DNA from: Nesterenkonia alkaliphila
GTDB taxonomy: Bacteria; Actinomycetota; Actinomycetes; Actinomycetales; Micrococcaceae
Reading direction: 5' to 3'
Length of the DNA: 33,697 nucleotides
Assembly (NCBI RefSeq): GCF_009758175.1
Contig: NZ_WRPM01000021.1
Coordinates: forward strand, 1-33,697
The position numbers and the translations under genes were made by a program. The notes below the pieces were generated by a model. The model worked only from the letters and a program-made list of their open reading frames with translations, was not told the DNA's origin and searched no databases. Numbering within the stretch: position 1 is the first letter of the stretch; each line of letters begins with the position of its first letter. This document shows positions 22,038-28,629 of this stretch, one piece after another.

Positions 22038-22232
22038 CTAGAGGCCGAGCATCTTCTTGATGCGCTTCTCGTCTGCCTTGGTGACGATCTGGTCAGATGC
22101 CAGGCGACGGGTCAGGCGCGATGACTTGTGCTCCAGGTAGTGGCGGCGGTTGGCCTGCTGGCGCTTGATCTTGCCGGAGCCAGTCTGCTTGAAGCGCTTC
22201 TTGGCACCGGAGTGAGTCTTGTTCTTCGGCAT
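22038..22232 (-). CDS. rpmI: Ribosomal protein bL35
   Basis: A 64-residue basic ribosomal protein with the family start '[20 protein letters not shown]' and '[16 protein letters not shown]'. The ATG at 22232 has AAGGAG 9 nt upstream. A 246-bp gap, unusually large for this operon, separates it from infC and holds a possible internal promoter and a strongly folded leader ending just before the ribosome-binding site. Expression may therefore be controlled separately from infC. Confidence 0.97.
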   Translation of the reverse strand: MPKNKTHSGAKKRFKQTGSGKIKRQQANRRHYLEHKSSRLTRRLASDQIVTKADEKRIKKMLGL

Positions 22233-22258
22233 AGTGCCGTACTCCTTATGTCGTTCGG

Positions 22259-22339
22259 ACCTGTGAACACCTTTGGTGCCGCTTCAGAGACGGCGGCGGT
22301 GCACAGGTGGACCACATCGGCCGTGAAGGCCTGCGGTCC
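22259..22339 (-). promoter_or_regulatory. Structured 5' leader of rpmI-rplT
   Basis: Two adjacent hairpins lie in the transcribed leader. The first (22309-22339) pairs GGACC/GGTCC and GGCC/GGCC. The second (22259-22308) nests ACCTGTG/CACAGGT, CACC/GGTG and GCCGC/GCGGC arms, 16 pairs in all, and ends about 10 nt before the AAGGAG of rpmI. Such a fold could be an autoregulatory site for L20 or L35. L20 leaders are known in Firmicutes and E. coli; I cannot match this one to them. Confidence 0.5.
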
Positions 22340-22378
22340 CTTTGGCATGGGCGCGCATGAGCGCAGACCCAACCGTCC

Positions 22379-22384
22379 ATCTTA
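22379..22384 (-). promoter_or_regulatory. Possible internal promoter (-10) for rpmI-rplT
   Basis: TAAGAT on the minus strand between infC and rpmI equals the -10 candidate before infC and before the Pro/Thr-rich gene. A transcript from here would carry a leader of about 140 nt containing the two hairpins at 22259-22339. Confidence 0.4.
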
Positions 22385-22435
22385 CGGGAAGCCGGCGGAA
22401 GTTGCGAATCGCCGCGGCGGCGCTGTGCGGGCCCG

Positions 22436-22474
22436 CCAGGCAGCGAGGGGCGCAGATCCGGGAAGCCCGCCTGG
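22436..22474 (-). terminator. Weak hairpin after infC
   Basis: CCAGGC (22436-22441) and GCCTGG (22469-22474) pair across a 27-nt loop immediately after the infC stop. No U-run follows. It may be a partial terminator or attenuator between infC and rpmI; the long loop makes this a weak call. Confidence 0.25.
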
Positions 22475-22478
22475 GAGG

Positions 22479-23195
22479 TCAGAGGTTCTTGAGCTCGTCC
22501 GGCAGGTAGTCGGCCATGGAGTTGGACAGCGGCTTGACGTCCTTCTGCTCAGTGGACACCCGCTGCTGGCGCTCCTGGGTCTTCTTGGCCCGGCGCTCGT
22601 TCTTGGCCTTGGTCTTGGCCTTGTTGTCCTCGTTATCGGCAACCTCACCCTCAGCGGCGGTGGAGGCGGCCTTGGCCTGCTGGGCCTTAGTCTTCAGCGG
22701 GCCCACCACCATCACCATATGCCGGCCGTCCTGCCGAGGAGAGGATTCCACCTGGCCAAGGTCCGCGACATCCTCGCTGAAGCGCTGGAGCAGCCGGACA
22801 CCCATCTCCGGGCGCTGCTGCTCACGGCCGCGGAACTGGATCATCGCCTTGACCTTGTCCCCGGCCTCCAGGAAGCGGCGGGCATGGCCGACCTTGGTGT
22901 TGTAGTCGTGATCGTCGATCTTCAGCCGGAAACGCACCTCTTTGAGAGCGGTGGTGGACTGATTCTTGCGGGACTCGCGGGCCTTGACCGCGGCCTCGTA
23001 CTTCCACTTGCCGAAGTCCATGAGCTTGCAGACCGGGGGCTTGGCCTGCGGGGCCACCTCAACCAGATCCAAATCAGCTTCGGCCGCCAAACGCAGTGCG
23101 TCTTCTATTCTGACGATGCCCACCTGTTCCCCTTGGGGGCCAACTAGGCGGACTTCGGGCACTCGGATGCGGTTGTTGATGCGTGGTTCGCTGAT
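22479..23195 (-). CDS. infC: Translation initiation factor IF-3, probable ATC start
   Basis: IF-3 binds the 30S subunit and checks initiator tRNA and start codons. With the start proposed here it has 238 residues. The N-domain holds '[19 protein letters not shown]' (residues 2-20), the linker and C-domain hold '[16 protein letters not shown]', '[14 protein letters not shown]' and '[15 protein letters not shown]'. A long charged C-terminal extension (about 175-238, Lys/Ala/Glu/Arg) follows. AGGAG lies 8 nt upstream of ATC at 23195, which begins exactly at the family N-terminus, and no ATG, GTG or TTG is there. A GTG at 23246 is in frame but has no ribosome-binding site and would add 17 unrelated residues. 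A non-canonical start codon is known in infC of E. coli (AUU), where IF-3 represses its own translation. Confidence 0.93.
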   Translation of the reverse strand: MSEPRINNRIRVPEVRLVGPQGEQVGIVRIEDALRLAAEADLDLVEVAPQAKPPVCKLMDFGKWKYEAAVKARESRKNQSTTALKEVRFRLKIDDHDYNTKVGHARRFLEAGDKVKAMIQFRGREQQRPEMGVRLLQRFSEDVADLGQVESSPRQDGRHMVMVVGPLKTKAQQAKAASTAAEGEVADNEDNKAKTKAKNERRAKKTQERQQRVSTEQKDVKPLSNSMADYLPDELKNL

Positions 23196-23276
23196 CTGTC
23201 TTGCTCCTGATTCGGTGACTGTGATATTGAGTTCATTTCCGGGCACGCAGTGGCGCGGCCAGAAACGACTATGAGA

Positions 23277-23282
23277 ATCTTA
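23277..23282 (-). promoter_or_regulatory. Probable -10 box of the infC operon
   Basis: TAAGAT on the minus strand, about 80 nt before the proposed ATC start. It overlaps the upstream region of the divergent DUF1844 gene (ATG at 23288), so both transcripts start within a few bases of each other. Confidence 0.4.
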
Positions 23283-23287
23283 GCAGT

Positions 23288-23680
23288 ATGACTAGTGACC
23301 CGAACACCCCCCAGCCTTCCGCAGATCCCGATGACGACGTCGCCGCTCTGGTGGGCGGCCAGGCCCGGGATATTGCCGAGGTGCCGGCTGTGGAGCTCAT
23401 CAATACCGTAGCAGTGCACCTGATGAGCGCTGCAGCGGTGAAGACTGGGCTTGCTGAGGGGCCCGATGCTGCTGAGCTGAAAGACCTGGATGAGGCCCGC
23501 AAGCTCATCACTGCCCTGGCTGGACTGGTCACCGCTGCAGCGCCCGAGGTGGGATCCACTCATGCGGCCCCGCTGCGGGACGGCGTGCGCTCCCTGCAGC
23601 TGGCCTTCCGCGAAGAGTCGCTGATCCAGGATCCCCCCGGCAAGGGACCCGGCGAAAAATGGACCGGCGCGGTCAACTGA
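23288..23680 (+). CDS. DUF1844 family protein
   Basis: A 130-residue soluble, acidic protein. The DUF1844 core runs from about residue 28: 'VPAVELINTVAVHLMSAAAV' and 'KDLDEARKLITALAGLVTAA' (about residues 64-83). The first 25 residues are polar and disordered. The family function is unknown, but members lie beside infC in many actinobacteria, as here, where the genes are divergent with overlapping promoter regions. The ATG at 23288 has no Shine-Dalgarno sequence, so it may also be leaderless. Co-inheritance with infC suggests a translation-linked role, which is inference. Confidence 0.87.
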   Translation: MTSDPNTPQPSADPDDDVAALVGGQARDIAEVPAVELINTVAVHLMSAAAVKTGLAEGPDAAELKDLDEARKLITALAGLVTAAAPEVGSTHAAPLRDGVRSLQLAFREESLIQDPPGKGPGEKWTGAVN

Positions 23681-23832
23681 CCATCCCGGCGGGCACGCCA
23701 TAACCTCCACTCAGCCAGCGTTCAGAGGGTGTTGAGGAACTCTGACTACTTTCGACTCCGCACAGGCGCTGCAGTGACAGAGGCTTCAAAGGTTGAAGAA
23801 CGGGAGCAGTCCCGGCTGAGGAGGAGAACGGA

Positions 23833-24675
23833 ATGACCGCTACAAGCACCATCTGGCGCGGAGCAGCCACACGGGGAACAGCCACACGGGGAGCAGCCAC
23901 ACGCGGAGCAGCCGCACTGAGTGCAGCAACCCTGGGCGCAGCAGCCCTGCTGCTGACTGCCTGCGACTCCGATCAGAACGGGGACACGGAGGCCCCGGCC
24001 CCGGAGTCCTATCAGGGACCGGAGCATGCTGAAGAGATGCTCACCGATGAGCAGGCCCAGCAGCTGACCCTCAGCCAGGATGAGTTCCCGGTGGAGTTCG
24101 AGGAATTCGAATCCATGAACTATGCCGATTTCGGCGATGAGGTGGCCGCCGAGATGGCTGCCCAATCCGCCATGCCCGAGATCCAAAGCTGCGATGAGCT
24201 CGCCGGTTATGCGCAGGACCAGGCCGCCAGTGGCGGCTCGGGCAGCGCGGACCAGGAGGCTGAGGATTTTGAGGGTGAGGTGGCCGGCACCATGGCCATG
24301 GGCATGTGGAACCTCGCCGACCTCGAGAACTTCAGCCTATTGGCCAGCAGCGTGGGCAGTTACGAGGACTCCGACCCAGCCGAGCACCAGGAGCACAGTG
24401 AGGCCCTGCGCGACTGCGACGGCGAGACGGTCCAGCTCACCCAGGACGGCATCGACTTCGATGTGACCTTCGAGCACCTGGCGCAGGGCCCCTGGGAGGG
24501 CGTGATCATGACCATGGCCGCCGAGGTGGAGGGCGAATCCATGCAGACCGACATTGGCTTCCTGTGGCTCTACACCGGAGTTGACGGGCTGGTCGTGATG
24601 GGCATGGGCGAGGGCGCCGAGCATATCGAGGAGACCGCCGAGGCTCAGCTGGAGAAGTACGAGACCGGACTCTGA
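23833..24675 (+). CDS. Acidic lipoprotein of unknown function
   Basis: A 280-residue exported lipoprotein. The signal peptide is unusual: its basic n-region is a tandem repeat of Gly-Ala-Ala-Thr-Arg (residues about 10-29), followed by an Ala/Leu core and lipobox LTAC with Cys44. The mature protein is strongly acidic, with 'EEMLTDEQAQQLTLSQDEFP' and two mid-protein cysteines (about residues 120 and 195) that could form a disulphide. I recognise no family. GAGGAGGAG lies about 7 nt before the ATG at 23833. It is followed by a 24706-24739 inverted repeat and then by the glycosyltransferase operon on the same strand, but a 177-bp gap with its own repeats suggests separate control. Confidence 0.85.
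   Translation: MTATSTIWRGAATRGTATRGAATRGAAALSAATLGAAALLLTACDSDQNGDTEAPAPESYQGPEHAEEMLTDEQAQQLTLSQDEFPVEFEEFESMNYADFGDEVAAEMAAQSAMPEIQSCDELAGYAQDQAASGGSGSADQEAEDFEGEVAGTMAMGMWNLADLENFSLLASSVGSYEDSDPAEHQEHSEALRDCDGETVQLTQDGIDFDVTFEHLAQGPWEGVIMTMAAEVEGESMQTDIGFLWLYTGVDGLVVMGMGEGAEHIEETAEAQLEKYETGL
23860..23919 (+). repeat. 15-bp minisatellite, four units, in the lipoprotein signal peptide
   Basis: Units at 23860, 23875, 23890 and 23905 follow the consensus GGAGCAGCCACACGG; units 1-3 differ by one base each and unit 4 by three. Each unit adds five residues, so copy-number changes keep the reading frame. Confidence 0.8.
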
Positions 24676-24705
24676 CCGTCCCGGTTCCACAATCCCGCCG
24701 CTTGA

Positions 24706-24739
24706 GGTCAGCAGATGACGACGACGCCGCCTGCTCACC
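24706..24739 (+). terminator. Possible terminator after the lipoprotein gene
   Basis: GGTCAGCAG (24706-24714) pairs with CTGCTCACC (24731-24739) except for one central mismatch, with a 16-nt loop. It lies 30 bp after the stop codon. No U-run follows. Confidence 0.35.
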
Positions 24740-24775
24740 ATGGCAGCCCAGGCAGCTGTGAGGTGAGGATGAGGC

Positions 24776-24833
24776 GAAGATGAGAAAAACAATGCTGCTT
24801 TCTCATTCTGCTCTCACTGGCCTCTCACATTGG
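24776..24833 (+). promoter_or_regulatory. Inverted ATGAGAAA/TTTCTCAT pair and 11-bp direct repeats upstream of the glycan operon
   Basis: ATGAGAAA (24780-24787) and TTTCTCAT (24799-24806) are a perfect inverted pair. TCTCAT, TCTCAC and TCTCAC begin at 24801, 24812 and 24823, exactly 11 bp apart, the spacing used by OmpR/PhoB-family response regulators. A related block (GAAGATGAGA, ATGAGAG/CTCTCAT, TCTCAT and TCTCAC 22 bp apart) occurs at 33061-33107. No -10 box is evident downstream. Confidence 0.5.
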
Positions 24834-24852
24834 CCCGCCAGGCTTGTTGACC

Positions 24853-26088
24853 ATGAGCATCACCGTTGCCATGTATTCCCACGACTCAGTGGGGCTGGGT
24901 CACGCCCGGCGGAACCGTGCCCTGGCCTTCGCCCTGGCTGCCGACCTGCCCCGGATCACCGGCGAGCGGGTCCGCGGCCTTCTGGTGGCCGGGCACGCCG
25001 GAGCCACCGCCGACGCCCTGCCTGAGGGGTGGGACTGGCTGGTGCTGCCCGGGTTCACCCGCACCACCAACGGCTACGAGTCGCGCAAACTGGATGTCAG
25101 CACCGAGCGGCTCTGGCACCTGCGCAGCTCAACCGCCGCCGCAGCACTGGAGGCCATGGCCCCGGAGCTGCTGATTGTGGACCGGCACCCTTTCGGCGTG
25201 GACAACGAGCTGCTGCCCGCCCTGGAAACCCTGCAGGGCACCGGCACCCGCTGCGTGCTGGGCATGCGGGAGGTGCTGGACACCCCGGAGGCCACCCGCG
25301 CTGAATGGGAGCTCATCGGTGGCCCGGCCGCCGTGGCGCACTACTACTCCGGGCTCTGGATCTACGGAGACCAGACGGTCTATGACCCCCTGGCCACCGG
25401 TGAGATCCCGCAGGAGCTCTCACCGATCACCCGATTCACCGGTTACCTGGCTCACGGCCGGCCAGATGACCCGCTGACCGCATCCTCTCTGGTGCCCGCC
25501 CAACCCTATCTGCTCACGATGGTCGGCGGCGGCTCTGATGGCGGGGCACTGGGCCTGGCAGCGGCCCGAGCCGAAGTACCGGCCGGGCACCGGCACATCA
25601 TCCTCACCGGCCCCCAGATGCCGGCCGCCGATCACGACGCCATTCTTGATGCGGCGCGCAGCTCGGGGTCGCCGCGCGGGCAGCTGCGGGTCTCCCGCTA
25701 CGCACCGCATGTGCCCATGCTGGTGCGTGATGCCGCAGCCGTGGTGTCCATGGGCGGCTACAACTCACTGGCCGAAATCATGGCCACCACCACCCCGGCG
25801 CTGATCGTACCGCGCAGTTCCCGCCGCGCCGAGCAGCGGCTGCGCGCCCATTCGCTGGCCGCTACCGGCGCCGTGGACGTGCTGAATCCCGAGGACCTCA
25901 GCCCAGCCGCCCTCTCCGCCTGGGCCGCCGCAGCAGTCCGCCGGCGCGGCCTGCGCGACGGTATCGACCTGGACGGGCTGACCAGGATCGGTGATCTGGC
26001 CGCCGAACAGATCCAGGCGCGGCGGGCGTCGTCGTCCGCTCCGCAGTCCACTCACGCCCATATCGCACCCGTTGAGCGTGTGCGCTGA
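24853..26088 (+). CDS. Glycosyltransferase, COG4671/MurG-like
   Basis: A 411-residue GT-B fold glycosyltransferase, first gene of the operon. The N-terminal Rossmann strand leads into 'MYSHDSVGLGHARRNRALA' (about residues 7-25), the hallmark of the COG4671 'predicted glycosyltransferase' group. The C-terminal half has a MurG-like nucleotide-sugar site: 'LLTMVGGGSDGG' (about 220-231) and 'VVSMGGYNSLAEIMATTTP' (about 297-315), then 'VPRSSRRAEQRLRA'. No membrane helix or signal is seen, so it acts in the cytoplasm, perhaps on a lipid-linked acceptor. I use the ATG at 24853; TTG codons at 24844 and 24847 are alternatives, and none has a clear ribosome-binding site. The next gene begins 16 bp downstream. 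Sugar and acceptor are unknown. Confidence 0.85.
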   Translation: MSITVAMYSHDSVGLGHARRNRALAFALAADLPRITGERVRGLLVAGHAGATADALPEGWDWLVLPGFTRTTNGYESRKLDVSTERLWHLRSSTAAAALEAMAPELLIVDRHPFGVDNELLPALETLQGTGTRCVLGMREVLDTPEATRAEWELIGGPAAVAHYYSGLWIYGDQTVYDPLATGEIPQELSPITRFTGYLAHGRPDDPLTASSLVPAQPYLLTMVGGGSDGGALGLAAARAEVPAGHRHIILTGPQMPAADHDAILDAARSSGSPRGQLRVSRYAPHVPMLVRDAAAVVSMGGYNSLAEIMATTTPALIVPRSSRRAEQRLRAHSLAATGAVDVLNPEDLSPAALSAWAAAAVRRRGLRDGIDLDGLTRIGDLAAEQIQARRASSSAPQSTHAHIAPVERVR

Positions 26089-26104
26089 AAGAGAGTTGAT
26101 ACCC

Positions 26105-27421
26105 ATGTCCTCCGCCCCCGTGATCGGTTATGTGCTGAAGATGTACCCCCGGTTCTCTGAGACCTTCATCGTGTCCGAGATCCTGGCCCGCGAAGCCGCC
26201 GGGGAGCGGATCGTGATCTTCAGCCTGCGCACCCCCACTGATGCCCGGTTCCACGCGGAGCTGGCCAAGGTCAAGGCCCCGGTGGTCCAGATCCCGCGCA
26301 CCTCCAACGCCAGCAAAATGTGGCAGCGCCTAGGCGAGGCAGCAGCCGTCCCTGACCTGGGCGCGGGGATCCAACGCCTGCTGCCGGAGCTGATTCGGGC
26401 CGAGGCGGAGGATGCCTTCCAAGCGGTGCTGCTGGCCCAGGAGGCCCGGAACCACGGGGTCACCCATCTGCACGCCCATTTCGCCTCGGTGGCCACAACG
26501 GTGGCGCGATTCGCCGGTTCCATCGCCGGACTGCCGTACTCCTTCACCGCCCACGCCAAGGACATCTTCCACGAGGATGTGGACCAGGCAGAGCTGGAGC
26601 GAAAGCTGGCTCAGGCCCACCACGCAGTGACCATCAGCAGGTACAACCTGGAGGATCTGCGCCGCCGGTTCCCCGCTGCCAGCCAGAATCTCCACCTGGT
26701 GCGCAACGGACTGAACCTTGAGCGATTCCCCTATCAGCCGCGCACCATCAGCCGCCGCGTGCCCCGAATCCTGGCCGTGGGCCGGCTGGTGGAGAAGAAA
26801 GGGTTCGGTCTGCTGGTTCAGGCAGTGGCCCAGCTGCGAGAGCGCGGACTCCCGGTTCAGGCTGATATCGCAGGCGACGGGCCGTTGGCCGCTGAGCTGG
26901 AGGCCCAGATCGCCGCCCTCGAGCTGCAGGACCAGGTGCATCTGCTGGGACCGCGCACCCAGGCGGAGGTCAATGAGCTGCTGGGCAGCCACGATGTCTT
27001 TGCCGCACCATTCGTGGTGGGCTCCGACGGCAATGCCGATGGTCTGCCCACAGTGCTTCTGGAGGCGATGGCCCGCGGCATCCGCTGCGTTGCTGCGGAG
27101 GTGACCGCCGTGGGTGAGGTGGTGCGCAACGGTGAGACGGGTTGGTTGGTGCCCACCGGGGATCTCACTGCCTTCAGCGATGCTCTGGCACAGGCGGTGC
27201 AGCCGGGGGATCACACCGCGATCACTGATGCCGCCCGCGCTCTGGTGGAGGAGCAGTTCGACAGCAACCGACAGGCCGCTCATCTGCGGGCACTGGTCAC
27301 TGCGCCGCAGCAGACGGATACCCCCCAATGGGGCAGCGAGAGGCCCGGCAGAGAGGCGGTGTCCTCCGAGGCGAGCGAGGGATTCATCCCAGCCCGGAGC
27401 TCAGCGGGGGTGCTGCGATGA
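26105..27421 (+). CDS. GT4-family glycosyltransferase (first copy)
   Basis: A 438-residue retaining glycosyltransferase with a GT-B fold. The N-terminus 'GYVLKMYPRFSETFIVSEI' is typical of exopolysaccharide GT4 enzymes such as colanic-acid WcaL. An acceptor-side block is 'THLHAHFASVATTVARFAG' (about residues 120-138) and 'FTAHAKDIF'. The C-domain has 'ILAVGRLVEKKGFGLLVQA' (about 221-239) and the EX7E-like region 'SDGNADGLPTVLLEAMARG'. A 45-residue polar, proline- and serine-containing tail follows the domain. The ATG at 26105 has a weak AGAGAG upstream; a longer open frame from 25991 is not used because it would overlap the previous gene. Its TGA overlaps the next ATG (ATGA). Confidence 0.9.
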   Translation: MSSAPVIGYVLKMYPRFSETFIVSEILAREAAGERIVIFSLRTPTDARFHAELAKVKAPVVQIPRTSNASKMWQRLGEAAAVPDLGAGIQRLLPELIRAEAEDAFQAVLLAQEARNHGVTHLHAHFASVATTVARFAGSIAGLPYSFTAHAKDIFHEDVDQAELERKLAQAHHAVTISRYNLEDLRRRFPAASQNLHLVRNGLNLERFPYQPRTISRRVPRILAVGRLVEKKGFGLLVQAVAQLRERGLPVQADIAGDGPLAAELEAQIAALELQDQVHLLGPRTQAEVNELLGSHDVFAAPFVVGSDGNADGLPTVLLEAMARGIRCVAAEVTAVGEVVRNGETGWLVPTGDLTAFSDALAQAVQPGDHTAITDAARALVEEQFDSNRQAAHLRALVTAPQQTDTPQWGSERPGREAVSSEASEGFIPARSSAGVLR

Positions 27422-28629
27422 GAATCGCCTATATTCTGGCCGATCCGGGCATCGGCATCTTTGGCACCAAGGGCGCCAGCGTCCATGCCCAGGAGATGAT
27501 CCGAGCCTTCCGGGCTCAGGGGCATGAAGTGACGGTCTTCGCCACCAAACGCGGCAACAAATACGGTGAACCCGGCACGGAGTACGTGCCCGAGGACCTC
27601 AAGGACCTGCCGGTGTTCGTAGTCCCGGTGGCCGGGGCCAAAGGTGCAGCCGCCCGCGAGCGGGCCACGGCCCGGGCCTCCCGGCGGATGGCCGAGCTGG
27701 CTGCTGAAGGCTCCTACGGCCTGGTCTACGAACGCTACTCGCTGTTCTCCACCGGCGGGGCTGCACTCAGCGACCGGACCGGCGCCCCCCTGGTGGTGGA
27801 GGTCAACTCCCCGCTGCTGGCTGAGCAGTCTGCCCACCGCAGGCTGCACGACGCCCAGGGCGCCATGGAGGCCACTGTCAGGACCTTCACTGCAGCCGAT
27901 GTGCTCAGCTGCGTCTCCACCCCGGTGGCCGGCTGGGCCAGGTGCATCGCCGCCGGTACTGACCCGCGCATTATCGTGACCCGCAACGGGGTCAATGTGG
28001 AACGTTTCAGGCGGCAGCCTACGACGACGCCCCCCAGCCAGTTCACCGTAGGCTTCCTGGGTACGCTCAAGCCCTGGCACGGCACTGAGTACCTGCTGCA
28101 GGCCGTGGCCTCCAGCCCGGCGCTGGCCGGAATCCGGGTGGAGATCCTGGGCGACGGTCCCCAGCGGGCAGAGCTGGAAGGCCTGGCCGGGCGGCTGGGC
28201 ATCGCCGACCAGGTGGTCTTCCACGGGGCGGTGGCGCCTGAGCATGTCCCCGCCCACCTCAGCCGCTGGGATGCAGGTGTGGCACCCTACCCTGCCGCTG
28301 AACAGCAGAGCGAGAACTACTTCTCCCCGCTGAAGATCTACGAGTACCTGGCCGCCGGACTGCCGGTGGTCGCCTCTGCCACTGGGGAGATCCCCGAGGT
28401 CATCGAGCACGGCGTGACCGGTCTGCTGGTCCCCGGATCAGATCCCGCGGCCCTGGCTGAGGCTCTGGGCCGGCTGGTCACAGACCGGCAGCTGAGCCGC
28501 CGGATGGGTGCGGCAGCCCGCGCCGAGGCGCAGCGGCACCACAGCTGGGGAGCCCGGGCCGCAGCGGTGCTGAAGGCCGTAGGTGCCGGGCTGCCGGCCC
28601 CAGTCCCTGCCGCGGAGGTGCTGGGCTGA
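27418..28629 (+). CDS. GT4-family glycosyltransferase (second copy)
   Basis: A 403-residue GT4 glycosyltransferase, clearly different in sequence from its upstream neighbour. The N-terminus is 'MRIAYILADPGIGIFGTKGA' with the Gly-rich acceptor loop; the donor domain shows 'VGFLGTLKPWHGTEYLLQA' and the EX7E region 'YFSPLKIYEYLAAGLPVVAS' (about residues 300-319), then 'TGEIPEVIEHGVTGLLVPG'. No membrane segments. The ATG at 27418 shares ATGA with the previous stop, which fixes the start despite a longer open frame from 27328. It ends in TGATG with the ABC transporter gene. It should add a further sugar to the product of the operon. Confidence 0.9.
   Translation: MRIAYILADPGIGIFGTKGASVHAQEMIRAFRAQGHEVTVFATKRGNKYGEPGTEYVPEDLKDLPVFVVPVAGAKGAAARERATARASRRMAELAAEGSYGLVYERYSLFSTGGAALSDRTGAPLVVEVNSPLLAEQSAHRRLHDAQGAMEATVRTFTAADVLSCVSTPVAGWARCIAAGTDPRIIVTRNGVNVERFRRQPTTTPPSQFTVGFLGTLKPWHGTEYLLQAVASSPALAGIRVEILGDGPQRAELEGLAGRLGIADQVVFHGAVAPEHVPAHLSRWDAGVAPYPAAEQQSENYFSPLKIYEYLAAGLPVVASATGEIPEVIEHGVTGLLVPGSDPAALAEALGRLVTDRQLSRRMGAAARAEAQRHHSWGARAAAVLKAVGAGLPAPVPAAEVLG

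Noticed and set aside
16574-24733. Identical 17-mer GACGACGACGCCGCCTG at 16574 and 24717
   Set aside because: Built of GAC/GCC triplets common in acidic high-GC coding ends; one copy is coding, one is intergenic, and flanks do not match.
26330-28410. Long minus-strand frames opposite the GT4 genes
   Set aside because: The plus-strand genes have coupled overlaps and conserved domains; the minus frames show only mirror composition.
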